Assembly: GCF_035989305.1 (NCBI RefSeq)
Contig: NZ_CP108514.1
Location: forward strand, 5,436,501 to 5,500,500
DNA: 64,000 nt
Reading direction: 5' to 3'
From: Streptomyces sp. NBC_01233
Lineage (GTDB): Bacteria > Actinomycetota > Actinomycetes > Streptomycetales > Streptomycetaceae
Below are positions 1-9,160 of the stretch, piece after piece. Numbering within the stretch: the stretch's first letter is position 1; each line of letters begins with the position of its first letter. The translations under genes were made by a program, and so were the position numbers. The notes under the pieces are model-generated. The model was given only the letters and a program-made list of their open reading frames with translations, had not been told where the DNA came from and did no database searches.

Positions 1-437
1 GGTTCGTCTTCCAGTCCTTCCACCTCCTCGCCCACCGCTCGGCCGAGGAGAACGTGGCCCTTGCCATGCTCTACAACGGGGTCCCGCGGCGCGAACGCGC
101 GCCCCGGGCACGGGAGGTCCTCCAGCGGGTCGGGCTGGGACACCGTGTCGACGCGCTGCCCGCCCGGCTGTCGGGCGGTGAGCGGCAGCGCGTGGCCATC
201 GCCCGCGCCCTGGTCGGCAACCCCTCCCTGCTGCTGTGCGACGAACCGACCGGAAACCTGGACACCGCCAACGCGCAGACCGTCCTCGGTCTCCTGGACG
301 AACTGCACCGGGACGGGATGACCATCCTCGTGATCACGCACGATCCCGAGGTGGCCCGCCGAGGCGGGCGGACGGTCACCATCCGGGACGGCGTCCTGTC
401 CGAGCGCGCCGCGGAGCACGCCGAGGTGACCGCATGA
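1..437 (+). CDS. ABC transporter ATP-binding protein, MacB/LolD type (5' end outside window)
   Basis: This is the C-terminal part of the ATPase of a MacB/LolD-type exporter, which drives substrate extrusion by the permease encoded next to it. Reading from base 3, the visible 144 residues begin at the Q-loop (FVFQSFHLL), followed by the ABC signature LSGGERQ (visible residues about 56-62), Walker B LLLCDEPTGNLD and the switch histidine in ITHD. The Walker A part lies outside the window. The stop codon overlaps the permease start (ATGA), so the two are translationally coupled. The family is clear; the substrate is unknown. Related operons often also carry a membrane-fusion adaptor gene upstream, which cannot be seen here. 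Confidence 0.93.
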   Translation, partial: FVFQSFHLLAHRSAEENVALAMLYNGVPRRERAPRAREVLQRVGLGHRVDALPARLSGGERQRVAIARALVGNPSLLLCDEPTGNLDTANAQTVLGLLDELHRDGMTILVITHDPEVARRGGRTVTIRDGVLSERAAEHAEVTA

Positions 438-1711
438 CCGGTCGCATCCGGACCCGCATCCGCATCCGGGGCCGCCGGCCGGAAGGGCCGCCGCGGAGCC
501 TCGTACGGCCCTCGCGGCTGGCCGTGCGCGACGCGCTCGCCGAATCCCTGGCCGGGATCCTGCAGCGCCCCGCCCGTTCGATGCTGACGGCCCTGGGCAC
601 CGTCCTGGGCGTCGGTTCGTTCGTCGCCATCCTCGGTCTGACGGCGACGACCTCGTCCCAGATCGACGCCCGCTTCAGTGTGCTCAGTGCCACCGAGGTG
701 ACCGTCGAGGACGTGGCCCGGAGCCGGAACGAGTTCGCCGGCCCGGGCTTCCCCGCCGACGCGGACGAACGGGTCGGACGGCTGGGCGGCGTCAGGAACG
801 CCGGTGTGTACTACGGCGTGCGGCTCCCCTCGGGCACCACCGTCAGCTCCTCTCCCGTCGGAGCCGAGGGAGGCGAGCGGCTCGACGTCGTCGCCGCGTC
901 CCCCGGCGCACTGCGGGCCGCCGTCCCCGCACTCGACCAGGGCAGGCTGTTCGACGACTACCACTCCGAGACCCGGCAGCGGGTCGCGGTCCTCGGCGCG
1001 GCCACCGCGGCACGGCTGGGGATCACCACCGTCGCCACGCACCCGGCGGTCTTCATCGGCGAGGAACCGTTCACCGTCGTGGGGATCATCGGAGACGTGG
1101 AGCGCAAGGCGGACCTGCTGCTGTCCGTCGTCGTGCCCCGCACCACGGCCGAGGAGGTCTTCGGACCTCCCCAGGGCAGCGACGCCAGGATGCTCATCGC
1201 CACCGAGCTGGGGGCGGCCCAGCAGGTCGCGGAACTGGCCCCGACCGCGCTGCGTCCCGACCATCCGGAGTACCTGAAGGCGGTCGCCCCGGCGGATCCG
1301 AAGAGCCTGCGGACGAACGTCTCCTCGGACCTCGGCCAGCTCTTCCTCGTCCTCGCCGGAATCTGCCTGATCATCGGGGCGGTCGGTATCGCCAACACGA
1401 CCCTGGTCGCCGTACTGGAACGCACCGGCGAGATCGGGCTGCGCCGCGCCCTGGGCGCCCGGGGGCGCCACATCAGCCTGCAGTTCCTGGCCGAGTCCGG
1501 GGCCCTCGGCGCGCTGGGCGGGCTCGTGGGCACCTCCCTGGGCAGCGTGACCGTCGTCCTCGTCGCGGTGATCAGGGAGTGGACGCCGGTCATCCACCCG
1601 CTCACGGTCCTGGCCGCGCCCGCCATCGGACTGCTCACCGGAGTGCTGGCCGGCCTCTACCCGGCGTGGCGGGCTTCCCGGATCGAGCCGGCCGAGGCAC
1701 TGCGCCGCTGA
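434..1711 (+). CDS. MacB-like ABC transporter permease (FtsX domain)
   Basis: This 425-residue membrane protein is the permease partner of the preceding ATPase. After a basic N-terminal stretch there is one transmembrane helix (about residues 50-72), a large extracytoplasmic MacB-type domain (about 76-300), and a C-terminal FtsX domain with three helices containing [17 protein letters not shown] and [11 protein letters not shown], ending EPAEALRR. The ATG at 434 is chosen because it overlaps the ATPase stop by 4 bases. A second, decayed copy of the same C-terminal domain lies at 9510-9942, so this exporter family has had at least two copies in this region. Substrate unknown. Confidence 0.92.
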   Translation: MTGRIRTRIRIRGRRPEGPPRSLVRPSRLAVRDALAESLAGILQRPARSMLTALGTVLGVGSFVAILGLTATTSSQIDARFSVLSATEVTVEDVARSRNEFAGPGFPADADERVGRLGGVRNAGVYYGVRLPSGTTVSSSPVGAEGGERLDVVAASPGALRAAVPALDQGRLFDDYHSETRQRVAVLGAATAARLGITTVATHPAVFIGEEPFTVVGIIGDVERKADLLLSVVVPRTTAEEVFGPPQGSDARMLIATELGAAQQVAELAPTALRPDHPEYLKAVAPADPKSLRTNVSSDLGQLFLVLAGICLIIGAVGIANTTLVAVLERTGEIGLRRALGARGRHISLQFLAESGALGALGGLVGTSLGSVTVVLVAVIREWTPVIHPLTVLAAPAIGLLTGVLAGLYPAWRASRIEPAEALRR

Positions 1712-1814
1712 GCGGGGCGAGTGCCGGGGGAGGCGGCACCGGCGGGGGCGGCGCGGCCTGAGAGGATGGGGCCGTACCCGCCGATCCGCATCGCACACCG
1801 AGGGGCGAACGCCA

Positions 1815-2507
1815 GTGACAAGGGCCTCCCTGGACAAGCAGCCGCACGAAGTCGCCTCCATGTTCGACAGGGTCGCGGCGAACTACGACCTGACCAACGA
1901 CGTCCTCTCCCTCGGCCAGGACAGGGTGTGGCGCAAGGAGGTCGCGAAGGCGGTCGGCGCGCGTCCCGGGCAGAAGGTCCTCGACCTTGCCGCGGGCACG
2001 GCGACCTCCTCGCTCCCCTTCGCCGCGACCGGCGCCTACGTGGTCCCCTGCGACTTCTCGCTGGGCATGCTCCAGGAGGGCAAGAAGAAGCACTCCTGGC
2101 TGCCGCTGACCGCCGGCGACGCGACGAAGCTGCCGTTCAAGGACGACGTCTTCGACACCGTGACGATCTCCTTCGGCCTGCGCAACGTCCAGGACACCGA
2201 CGCCGCCCTGCGCGAGCTGTACCGGGTCACCAAGCCGGGCGGCCAGGTCGTGATCTGCGAGTTCTCGCAGCCCACGTGGGCGCCGCTGCGGACCGTCTAC
2301 ACGGAGTACCTGATGCGCGCGCTGCCGCCGGTGGCCCGCGCCGTGTCGTCCAACCCCGACGCGTACGTGTACCTCGCCGAGTCCATCCGCGAGTGGCCGG
2401 ACCAGCCCGCGCTCGCCGCGCTGCTGCAGAAGGCCGGCTGGTCCCGGGTCGCCTGGCGCAACCTCAGCGGCGGCATCGTCGCGCTGCACCGGGGCATCAA
2501 GGGCTGA
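1815..2507 (+). CDS. menG: Demethylmenaquinone methyltransferase
   Basis: MenG (UbiE family) transfers a methyl group from S-adenosylmethionine to demethylmenaquinone, the last step of menaquinone synthesis at the membrane. The 230-residue protein has the family N-terminus [18 protein letters not shown], the SAM-binding motif [10 protein letters not shown] (residues 55-64), and [17 protein letters not shown] further on; length is typical. It starts at GTG. Menaquinone is the electron acceptor of the complex I encoded downstream at 12.3-28.3 kb, and two more quinone-tail candidates flank that operon (7843-9126 and 34862-35872). It lies 5 bases upstream of the glutaminase gene, so the two are probably co-transcribed. 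Confidence 0.96.
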   Translation: MTRASLDKQPHEVASMFDRVAANYDLTNDVLSLGQDRVWRKEVAKAVGARPGQKVLDLAAGTATSSLPFAATGAYVVPCDFSLGMLQEGKKKHSWLPLTAGDATKLPFKDDVFDTVTISFGLRNVQDTDAALRELYRVTKPGGQVVICEFSQPTWAPLRTVYTEYLMRALPPVARAVSSNPDAYVYLAESIREWPDQPALAALLQKAGWSRVAWRNLSGGIVALHRGIKG

Positions 2508-2512
2508 CGGCC

Positions 2513-3442
2513 GTGCCCGACGCCGCCCCCACCGACTACGGGCCCCTGCTGGAGCGGATCGCGGCCGACATCGCCCCGCTGCTGGGCAGCGGCACGCCCG
2601 CCGAGTACATCCCGGCTCTCGCCGAGGTGGACCCGCGGCACTTCGGGATGGCCGTCGCCGACCTCGACGGCAACGTCTTCGGGGTGGGCGACTGGCAGGT
2701 CCCCTTCTCCGCGCAGTCCATCACCAAGGTCTTCGCGCTCGCCCTGGCCCTGGCCGAGGGCGGCGACAGCCTGTGGGAGCGGGTCGGCCGGGAGCCCTCC
2801 GGCAACCCGTTCAACTCGCTCGTACAGCTGGAGTACGAGAACGGCATTCCGCGCAACCCGTTCATCAACGCGGGCGCGCTCGTGGTCACCGACCGGCTCC
2901 AGACCCTCACGGGCGACGCGAGCAGCGAACTGCTGGAGTTCCTGCGGCAGGAGAGCCAGAACCCCGACATAGGCTTCGACGCCGAGGTCGCGGCCTCCGA
3001 GCAGGAGCACGGCGACCGCAACGCGGCCGTCGCCCACTTCATGGCCTCGTACGGGAACATCGACAACCCGGTGCCCGCACTGCTGGAGCACTACTTCTGG
3101 CAGTGCTCCATCGAGATGACCTGCGCCGACCTGGCCCGCGCCGGGCGCTTCCTGGCCCGGCACGGGCTCCGGGCGGACGGCTCGCGGCTGCTGACGCGCA
3201 GCGAGGCCAAGCAGATCAACGCGGTGATGCTGACCTGCGGGACCTACGACGCGGCCGGTGAATTCGCTTACCGCGTCGGCCTGCCGGGCAAGAGCGGCGT
3301 CGGCGGCGGCATCGTCGCGGTCGTCCCGGGCCAGTGCGTTCTGGCGGTGTGGAGCCCGGGCCTGGACGCCCGGGGCAACTCGGTGGCGGGCGTGGCCGCG
3401 CTCGACCGGTTCACCACGCTGACGGGGCTTTCGGTGTTCTAG
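2513..3442 (+). CDS. glsA: Glutaminase
   Basis: Glutaminase hydrolyses L-glutamine to glutamate and ammonia and is related in fold to serine beta-lactamases. The 309-residue protein has the catalytic Ser-x-x-Lys motif in FSAQSITKVF (S69, K72), the substrate-site motifs GNPFNS and NPFINAGAL, the tyrosine-containing HYFWQCSIEMT and the C-terminal GKSGVGGGI. Length matches the bacterial family. The GTG at 2513 lies 5 bases after the menG stop; longer in-frame extensions run through menG and are unlikely. A strong hairpin terminator follows at 3464. The link to menG appears to be shared transcription rather than a pathway link. Confidence 0.96.
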   Translation: MPDAAPTDYGPLLERIAADIAPLLGSGTPAEYIPALAEVDPRHFGMAVADLDGNVFGVGDWQVPFSAQSITKVFALALALAEGGDSLWERVGREPSGNPFNSLVQLEYENGIPRNPFINAGALVVTDRLQTLTGDASSELLEFLRQESQNPDIGFDAEVAASEQEHGDRNAAVAHFMASYGNIDNPVPALLEHYFWQCSIEMTCADLARAGRFLARHGLRADGSRLLTRSEAKQINAVMLTCGTYDAAGEFAYRVGLPGKSGVGGGIVAVVPGQCVLAVWSPGLDARGNSVAGVAALDRFTTLTGLSVF

Positions 3443-3463
3443 ACCGGCGCATGCCGGTGCAAC

Positions 3464-3491
3464 GGGTCCGGACCGTGCGTGGTCCGGACCC
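3464..3491. terminator. Bidirectional hairpin terminator
   Basis: A perfect 11-bp stem (3464-3474 with 3481-3491, arms GGGTCCGGACC/GGTCCGGACCC) with a 6-nt loop sits between the convergent glsA and the minus-strand gene ending at 3504. There is no T-run, as is common for terminators in this GC range. Confidence 0.8.
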
Positions 3492-3503
3492 GCTGCCACC
3501 TGA

Positions 3504-4244
3504 TCAGGACTGCTGCGCCGCCAGACGATCGGCAGAACTCCGGCGCTGCGGCTGGAGGGTGTCCACGAGGACACCGGATCCCTGCCCGGGGGTGTGGTTC
3601 CAGTCCCAGACCTTCGCCGCGACCCTGCCGAGCCGTTCGTCGCCGGGCGGCACGTCGATGTAGAAGAGCGCCTCCTCCGGCTTCGGGTCGTCGCCGCCCC
3701 AGCGCACCACGCCCTCGCAGTCGGCGAGGATGTCCCGCAGGGTCAGCTCCTGCATCGGGTAGAAGCCGCCGCGCGCCCCGGCGGGGTAGGAACCGGGCCG
3801 GATCCGCACGGCCGTACCGGACGCCAGGTTCGACTCGGGGAGCCCCTTGCGCACGGAGCCGGGCTTCACCCAGCCGACGACGTCATCGGCCCGGAGGGCG
3901 TCGACCTCGTAGTGGAAGCGGCGGACCACGTGGACCAGGAGGGTCTCGACGTCGGCCATGCGGACCTGGATCCCCCCGACCGGGAGGCCGGTGACGGGCC
4001 GGGTGTAGATGCTGCCGTGGTCGTCCGCGACCTTCTCCATCTCCCACTCGTTCTTCGAGGGGATGCCGGTCTGGACGCGCTTCTCGCGTTCCTGGGCCTT
4101 CTTGATGGCGTCACGGACGTGCGCCGGGTCCGGGGAACTGCCGGCGGCGTGGGCGGGGGTGGCCAGCTGTGAGCCGACCGCTACGCCGACCGCCACGAAG
4201 GCGGCCCGCCGCAGGACCGTGCGGCGAGAGATCTTTTCAGTCAC
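3504..4244 (-). CDS. Tat-exported protein resembling a degenerate M15 peptidase
   Basis: This 246-residue protein has a clear twin-arginine signal (SRRTVLRRAAF, then a hydrophobic stretch ending THAHA-like at TPAHA, about residue 33), so it is exported folded. The mature part resembles M15-type D-Ala-D-Ala peptidases: ESNLASGTAVRI aligns with the usual SNHASGTAIDI and VVRWGGDD with the WGGDW stretch. The zinc-binding His and Asp of the first motif are Leu and Arg here, and the usual MHFE-type His position reads LFYIDV. The M15 likeness is my inference from motifs; if right, it is a catalytically dead wall-binding protein. GTG start with GAGGAG 7 bases upstream. It follows the DUF1906 gene by 29 bases. 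Confidence 0.75.
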   Translation of the reverse strand: MTEKISRRTVLRRAAFVAVGVAVGSQLATPAHAAGSSPDPAHVRDAIKKAQEREKRVQTGIPSKNEWEMEKVADDHGSIYTRPVTGLPVGGIQVRMADVETLLVHVVRRFHYEVDALRADDVVGWVKPGSVRKGLPESNLASGTAVRIRPGSYPAGARGGFYPMQELTLRDILADCEGVVRWGGDDPKPEEALFYIDVPPGDERLGRVAAKVWDWNHTPGQGSGVLVDTLQPQRRSSADRLAAQQS

Positions 4245-4273
4245 TTCTTGTCTCCTCGTACCGGTGGCCGGCG

Positions 4274-6505
4274 TCAGACGTTCCGGGATATGGAGTTGTA
4301 CTTCTCCATGATTTGGTAGAGCGCCAGGCGCTTCTTCGCGTGCTCCACGGCCACCGAGTCCTCGGTGCCCTGGTACCGGCGCAGGATCTGGTAGATCTCG
4401 CTCTCCGTGTAGTCCAGGCTCATGGGCCGCAGCGGCTTTTCGGCAGGCGAGTTGCCGGGCGCGCCGGCGGCGTTCCAGAGGTGGACGAGGGGGACGCTCT
4501 GGATGGCGAAGTAGTCCTCGTTCCGGAGGTCGTCCCACACCTCGAACTTGTCTTTGTCACTGCTGACGTTGCGGATCGTGCCCGTGGTGTAGCCGTTCTG
4601 GATGGCGTAGTTCCACGCCAGGACGGCGGTCTTCCCGAACATTTGGGCGATTCCGGTCGAGCTGTCCGCGAACCCGAGGCCAGACTGGAACTGAGCCTGG
4701 ACGCGCACGTCCGCGGCGAGGTCGACGGCGTCGATGTGCCGCATCTCCCAGTAGCACGACGTCTGGATGAGGGCCTTGCGCATCTTGTACTTGTAGGCGA
4801 GCTGAGTGATCACCGTGTCCCACTCGACGACGACCCTCTGGAAGCACGTCTCGTTGCCGTACGTCCTGACGCCACCGTCGTTCGGGAAGCCGATGGACTC
4901 CATGTACTTGCCGACGTCCGTCCGCATCGCCCCGATGACACTGGAGGCGAGGTTGGTGTCCGGGAGCGGGGTGCGGGGCGCATTGAACGATGCCTGCCCG
5001 ATGTCGCGCCCCGACGCGATGTTGACGTCGATGTTGATCGCGCCGTCACCCGAGCCGACGGTGCGGGTGACGATCTGGTCGTAGGCCCAGTTCGGGGGCA
5101 TCGGGTAGCCGAAGTTGCCGGAGAAGCCGGACGACATGTCGGAGACGAACGAGGCGGTGGCGTGACCGGCCTCGCCGACACGGGTACAGACGTTCCGGGG
5201 TCCGTAGACACCGATGCCGAAGCGGTTGCCGTCGTCCGCGATGGCGTCCTGGATGCCCTTGAAGTGCGGCAGGACGCTGCTCGACACGTCTTGGTCGAGC
5301 GCGTCGAAGTCCACGGCGAAGAAGATCCGTGTCCCGGTCTTGAAGCCGTGGTCCAGCGCCGCGTTGATCGCGGACTGGCCTGCGGCACGGCCCAGGGGGT
5401 AGCTGAAGTCCGAGGAGTCGCGGCCGAAGGTCTGGTAGATCGGGAAGCAGCGGAGCCCGCTCGCGGCGATGGTCTGGAGCTCGCCCGGCTGGATCGCCTT
5501 GTGGCGCAGCGGGTCCTTGTCGTCCTTCGGGGGGACCGGGTTGGTGAGGTACCGGCCCACGTATTTGATGCCCTGGGCCTTGAGGGTGGCGGCCCGCGCG
5601 GGCGTGATCAGCGTGATGCCGTCGCACGCCTCGCCGTTGCGGGACTGGTCCCCGTACGAGACCAGCAGGGAGGCCCAGGTGGAGAAGTTCCCGGTGCCGG
5701 TGACGGGAAGGTTCACGAACGACTGGAAGGCGCTGACCGCGTAGGAGAGGGAGTCGGTGAAGCTGTCGGTGAAGGAGGCCGGGCGTTGGTTGAGGACCAT
5801 GCCGGCGGAGAAGAGCCGGACCCAGGTGCCCGAGGAACCCGTGGAGACGGTGTGGTTCTTCAGCCCGTTCTGGGTGCCGGGTCCGAAGACGCCGTTCGCG
5901 GTGCCGTCGGCCATGCCCAACTCGTACTGCACGGCGAACAGCATGGACTTCGCGACGTCGCGGGAGTGGTGGCCGTCTGCCGGGATGATGTAGAAGTCCC
6001 GGCGGTTGACGTAGGAGCCGTTCAGCCAGCGCTGGACGGCCCGGATGTTCTCCGAGCCGCCGTTGACGGTGACGTAGGCGTCCATGTTGAGCAGGCCCTT
6101 GAAGACCTTGGGAACGAGGGTGTCGCCGGGGTACGTGGAGTCCACCCCCATGTCCTGCTTCAGCTTGGCGACGGACGCCGATACGCGGGAGTTGTAGGTG
6201 CCGTCGAACGAGCCCCCGTCGTAGCCCTTGCAGTAAAGGGCGGCCTGGATGATCGAGGCGACGTTCTTGTTGGGCACCGTGCTGCTGTTGAGAGCCGGGT
6301 ATTTCGACTGGAGGGCATTCAGCGTCGTGGGCCCGAAAGTGTCGGACAGGGTCGTTATGCCGAGCTCGTACTGAAGGGCACGGGTGAGTGCGAACATCAC
6401 CTTCCAGCTGGTGACGCCGTTTTCGACGAGCGGCTCGGTGCCCAGCTTTCCGCGGTAGGCGGTATTGAGCCAGCTCTGGGCCCTGAGCACCATTTCGTCG
6501 GCCAT
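4274..6505 (-). CDS. Multidomain cell-wall protein with Rv2525c-like (DUF1906) glycoside-hydrolase-like domain
   Basis: This 743-residue protein appears to have three parts: two peptidoglycan-binding-like repeats (about residues 5-280, each containing a LQYELGI/VQYELGM-type helix and FGPxT), a Rv2525c-like TIM-barrel domain (about 295-505; KYVGRYL, IFFAVDFDA, GIGVYGPRNVC, WAYDQIV with NIDVN), and a C-terminal region (about 560-740) whose TSCYWE followed by DSSTGIAQMFGKTA recalls lysozyme/transglycosylase folds (E587 as possible catalytic Glu). The first domain assignments are good; the last is inference. Oddly, the N-terminus MADEMVLRAQ has no signal peptide although the M. tuberculosis relative is a Tat substrate. 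AGGAG lies 7 bases before the ATG. It is the first gene of a two-gene unit with the Tat protein. Confidence 0.85.
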   Translation of the reverse strand: MADEMVLRAQSWLNTAYRGKLGTEPLVENGVTSWKVMFALTRALQYELGITTLSDTFGPTTLNALQSKYPALNSSTVPNKNVASIIQAALYCKGYDGGSFDGTYNSRVSASVAKLKQDMGVDSTYPGDTLVPKVFKGLLNMDAYVTVNGGSENIRAVQRWLNGSYVNRRDFYIIPADGHHSRDVAKSMLFAVQYELGMADGTANGVFGPGTQNGLKNHTVSTGSSGTWVRLFSAGMVLNQRPASFTDSFTDSLSYAVSAFQSFVNLPVTGTGNFSTWASLLVSYGDQSRNGEACDGITLITPARAATLKAQGIKYVGRYLTNPVPPKDDKDPLRHKAIQPGELQTIAASGLRCFPIYQTFGRDSSDFSYPLGRAAGQSAINAALDHGFKTGTRIFFAVDFDALDQDVSSSVLPHFKGIQDAIADDGNRFGIGVYGPRNVCTRVGEAGHATASFVSDMSSGFSGNFGYPMPPNWAYDQIVTRTVGSGDGAINIDVNIASGRDIGQASFNAPRTPLPDTNLASSVIGAMRTDVGKYMESIGFPNDGGVRTYGNETCFQRVVVEWDTVITQLAYKYKMRKALIQTSCYWEMRHIDAVDLAADVRVQAQFQSGLGFADSSTGIAQMFGKTAVLAWNYAIQNGYTTGTIRNVSSDKDKFEVWDDLRNEDYFAIQSVPLVHLWNAAGAPGNSPAEKPLRPMSLDYTESEIYQILRRYQGTEDSVAVEHAKKRLALYQIMEKYNSISRNV

Positions 6506-6839
6506 GCGGGAACTCCTGTCGGTGCGGTCGCAACCAGGTGGGGCACCGGCCCGCCGCAGTGGCGTGTGGGCTGATGGGCGCGGGTGCGCGTGACGGGAGC
6601 GCTCTAGAGCAGACCGATGTGTCCCCCCGGCACCGGTCTGACGATTTCGGATGGTGGCCGAAATTGCCGCGCTTGTTGATCAACCTATCGGAAGGATCCT
6701 GTGCGAACCGGTCCGGACATCTGCTTCCGGGGAGATTGGCGTGAAATATTCTGTTGCGATCCGAGGCGAAGTGCAGGTATGGCGAGGGTTGTTCGATTGC
6801 GGGGGGAATTCTTGAATCGATGGGTCCGTATACCGTGTG
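6506..6839. other. Non-coding gap of 334 bases, relatively AT-rich
   Basis: The stretch 6660-6840 is visibly less GC-rich than its surroundings (for example around TTGTTGATCAACC and GTGAAATATTCTGTTGC). It must hold the promoter of the minus-strand DUF1906 gene and the 3' region of the minus-strand membrane-protein gene. I see no convincing -35/-10 pair, hairpin or gene in it. Confidence 0.5.
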
Positions 6840-7208
6840 CTACGGAGAGCAGGACGGTTCGCCCGGACGGCATTCCGTGGCGAACTGGAAGAAGAGGAAT
6901 ACGAGGAGGCACACGGCGAGGGACACGGCGCTCATGACGGCGAAGCGCCGGCGCACTCGCCGGTGCCCTCCCGCGTATGCCAGCACCAGCCCGGCGACGG
7001 GAGCGACGGCCACGCCTGTGAGGGCCACCCACACCAGCACCGTGGAGGGGCCCCAGAAGAACCTGTGGTCATGTGACCAGATGCCGAAGCGGGCGCTGAC
7101 GAGGAAGGCGATCGGAGACGTCGCCCACCACACGGTCAGCGCGGAGGACATCCGCGTGACAGCGGCAGACGGAGAACTGGAGTCGTCGACGGAGTCGTTG
7201 GAGGACAC
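6840..7208 (-). CDS. Small membrane protein of unknown function
   Basis: I do not recognise this 122-residue protein. After a Ser/Asp-rich cytoplasmic-looking N-terminus it shows about three hydrophobic segments (around residues 22-38, 50-78 and 88-108), with a basic HRRVRRR loop between the last two and a short tail with two cysteines (ECRPGEPSC). Codon usage is strongly GC3, as in its neighbours. The GTG start lies 18 bases after the acetyltransferase stop, with AGAGAG upstream, so the two genes probably form one unit. Confidence 0.65.
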   Translation of the reverse strand: MSSNDSVDDSSSPSAAVTRMSSALTVWWATSPIAFLVSARFGIWSHDHRFFWGPSTVLVWVALTGVAVAPVAGLVLAYAGGHRRVRRRFAVMSAVSLAVCLLVFLFFQFATECRPGEPSCSP

Positions 7209-7226
7209 GGACCGCTCTCTTCTGTT

Positions 7227-7745
7227 CTAAAGGGTGAGTTCGTAGCGGCGGGCGGGGTTGCCCGACGGGGTGGTGAACTCCCGCGCCAGCACCATGCCCA
7301 GCCGTTCCGCGACCGCCACCGAGCGGTCGTTGCGGGCGTCGATCATCGCCACGACCCGGGTCAGGCCGGCCGCCCGGACCCGGTCCAGCGTGGCCAGCGC
7401 AGCGGCGTACGCGTAGCCCCGGCCCCACGCGGAGCGGCCCAGCCGCCAGCCGATCTCGATCTCCCCGACCGGCCCCCACTCCTTCTCCCGGGGCCACGGC
7501 TGGGCGCCCGTGAAGCCGATCACCGCGCCCTCCCCGTCCAGCAGGGTCCACAGGCAGTAGCCGAGCTGGGCGTCGTGCATGCGCTGGCGCGCGGTGATCT
7601 CCTCGTACGCGGACAGTTCCGCGGGACCGCCCAGGAACTCCATGACGTCGGGGTCGGCGAAGACCGCGTGCCAGGCGTGCGCGTCCTCGTCCGTGGGCAC
7701 GCGGAGCTGTACGGCGGGAAGCGGCCGGGTCGGCGAGGTGGTCAT
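7227..7745 (-). CDS. GNAT-family N-acetyltransferase (RimJ/RimL type)
   Basis: This 172-residue protein is a GNAT acetyltransferase that would use acetyl-CoA to acetylate an amine on a small molecule or protein N-terminus. It has the RimJ/L pattern: RLRVPTDEDAHAW-type start, IEIGWRLGRSAWGRGYAYAA with the acetyl-CoA loop (RGxGxA variant GRGYAYA), and ARNDRSVAVAERLGM near the end. The ATG at 7745 is preferred over upstream starts because GAAGGG precedes it and the family starts with a short leader. It is divergent from the flavoprotein gene at 7843 and co-directional with the small membrane protein downstream. The substrate cannot be inferred. Confidence 0.88.
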   Translation of the reverse strand: MTTSPTRPLPAVQLRVPTDEDAHAWHAVFADPDVMEFLGGPAELSAYEEITARQRMHDAQLGYCLWTLLDGEGAVIGFTGAQPWPREKEWGPVGEIEIGWRLGRSAWGRGYAYAAALATLDRVRAAGLTRVVAMIDARNDRSVAVAERLGMVLAREFTTPSGNPARRYELTL

Positions 7746-7842
7746 CGGAGGCACCCTTCGGATCGTGATCTCTCTCGCTGCATAGACTGCACATGTCCGG
7801 TGCCGTTGGGCACCCTTTATCGAGCCTTCGGGAGACCCCGCA

Positions 7843-9126
7843 GTGACCGAGCTCCTCTCCGAACACTCCGCGGACGTGATCGTCGTCGGGGCCGGGCCCG
7901 CCGGCTCGACCACCGCCTACTACCTCGCCAAGGCCGGATTGGACGTCCTGCTGCTGGAGAAGACGGCGTTCCCGCGCGAGAAGGTCTGCGGTGACGGCCT
8001 CACCCCGCGCGCCACCAAACAGCTGGTGGCGATGGGCATCGACATCTCCGAAGAGGCCGGCTGGCTGCGGAACAAGGGTCTGCGCATCATCGGCGGCGGC
8101 CAGCGGCTGCAGCTGGACTGGCCGGAACTCGCCTCCTACCCGGACTACGGACTCGTCCGCAAGCGCGACGACTTCGACGAGACCCTCGCCCGCCAGGCGC
8201 AGAAGGCCGGCGCCCGGCTGTACGAGCGCTGCAACGTCGGCGAGCCCGTACGCGACTCGCGCACTGGCCACATCACCGGCGTGCAGGCGAAGCTGGGCGA
8301 GGAGAAGACCCCGGTCACCTTCCACGCCCCGCTCGTCGTCGCGGCCGACGGAAACTCCTCCCGGATCTCCCTGGCGATGGGCCTGCACCGGCGCGAGGAC
8401 CGCCCGATGGGCGTCGCCGTCCGCACCTACTTCACCTCGCCGCGGCACGACGACGACTACCTGGAGTCGTGGCTGGAGCTGTGGGACCGGCGCGGCGCGC
8501 AGGACCGGCTGCTGCCCGGCTACGGCTGGATCTTCGGCATGGGCGACGGCACCTCCAACGTCGGCCTCGGCATCCTCAACTCCTCCTCCGCCTTCAAGGA
8601 GCTGGACTGGCGCGAGGTCCTCAAGGCCTGGTGCGCCTCGATGCCCGAGGACTGGGGCTACACCCCCGAGAACATGACGCAGCCGATCCGCGGCGCGGCC
8701 CTGCCGATGGCCTTCAACCGGCAGCCGCACTACACCAAGGGCCTGCTGCTGGTCGGTGACGCGGGCGGGCTCGTCAACCCGTTCAACGGCGAGGGCATCG
8801 CGTACGCCATGGAGTCGGGCCAGATCGCGGCCGACGTCATCGTGCAGGCGCACGCCCGGGCCACCCCGGCCCAGCGCGAGCTGGCGCTGCACAACTACCC
8901 GAAGGTGCTCAAGGAGACCTACGGCGGCTACTACACGCTGGGCCGCGCCTTCGTGAAGCTCATCGGCAACCCGAAGGTCATGAAGGTCGCCGCGCAGCGC
9001 GGCCTGACGCACCCGGTCCTGATGCGGTTCACGCTGAAGATGCTGGCCAACCTGACCGACCCGACGGGCGGCGACGCGATGGACCGCATCATCAACGGCC
9101 TGTCGAAGGTGGCCCCGAAGGCCTGA
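7843..9126 (+). CDS. Geranylgeranyl reductase family FAD protein, possible menaquinone-tail reductase
   Basis: This 427-residue flavoprotein belongs to the geranylgeranyl reductase family, which saturates isoprenoid double bonds. Features: FAD-binding VIVVGAGPAGS (GxGxxG at residues 16-21), CGDGLTPRA (about 50-58), and the second FAD motif GDAGGLVNPFNGEGIAYAMESG in the last third. In mycobacteria a family member (MenJ) partly saturates the menaquinone side chain, and Streptomyces menaquinones are partly hydrogenated. Its place between menG, nuo and a polyprenyl synthase supports the same role here; this is inference from context. It starts at GTG; a hairpin follows the stop. Confidence 0.88.
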   Translation: MTELLSEHSADVIVVGAGPAGSTTAYYLAKAGLDVLLLEKTAFPREKVCGDGLTPRATKQLVAMGIDISEEAGWLRNKGLRIIGGGQRLQLDWPELASYPDYGLVRKRDDFDETLARQAQKAGARLYERCNVGEPVRDSRTGHITGVQAKLGEEKTPVTFHAPLVVAADGNSSRISLAMGLHRREDRPMGVAVRTYFTSPRHDDDYLESWLELWDRRGAQDRLLPGYGWIFGMGDGTSNVGLGILNSSSAFKELDWREVLKAWCASMPEDWGYTPENMTQPIRGAALPMAFNRQPHYTKGLLLVGDAGGLVNPFNGEGIAYAMESGQIAADVIVQAHARATPAQRELALHNYPKVLKETYGGYYTLGRAFVKLIGNPKVMKVAAQRGLTHPVLMRFTLKMLANLTDPTGGDAMDRIINGLSKVAPKA

Positions 9127-9134
9127 ACCGGGCG

Positions 9135-9156
9135 GCGGCGCCCGTGCGGGCGCCGC
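9135..9156. terminator. Hairpin terminator between convergent genes
   Basis: A perfect 9-bp stem GCGGCGCCC (9135-9143) with 9148-9156 and a 4-nt loop lies just after the flavoprotein stop and just before the end of the minus-strand membrane-protein gene; it can serve both directions. Confidence 0.7.
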
Positions 9157-9160
9157 TCGT

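Noticed and set aside
71..1861. Long reading frames antisense to known genes (here and opposite most nuo genes, some over 800 codons)
   Set aside because: High GC content suppresses stop codons in antisense frames; the products are Arg/Gly/Asp-rich and the sense strand has recognisable proteins.
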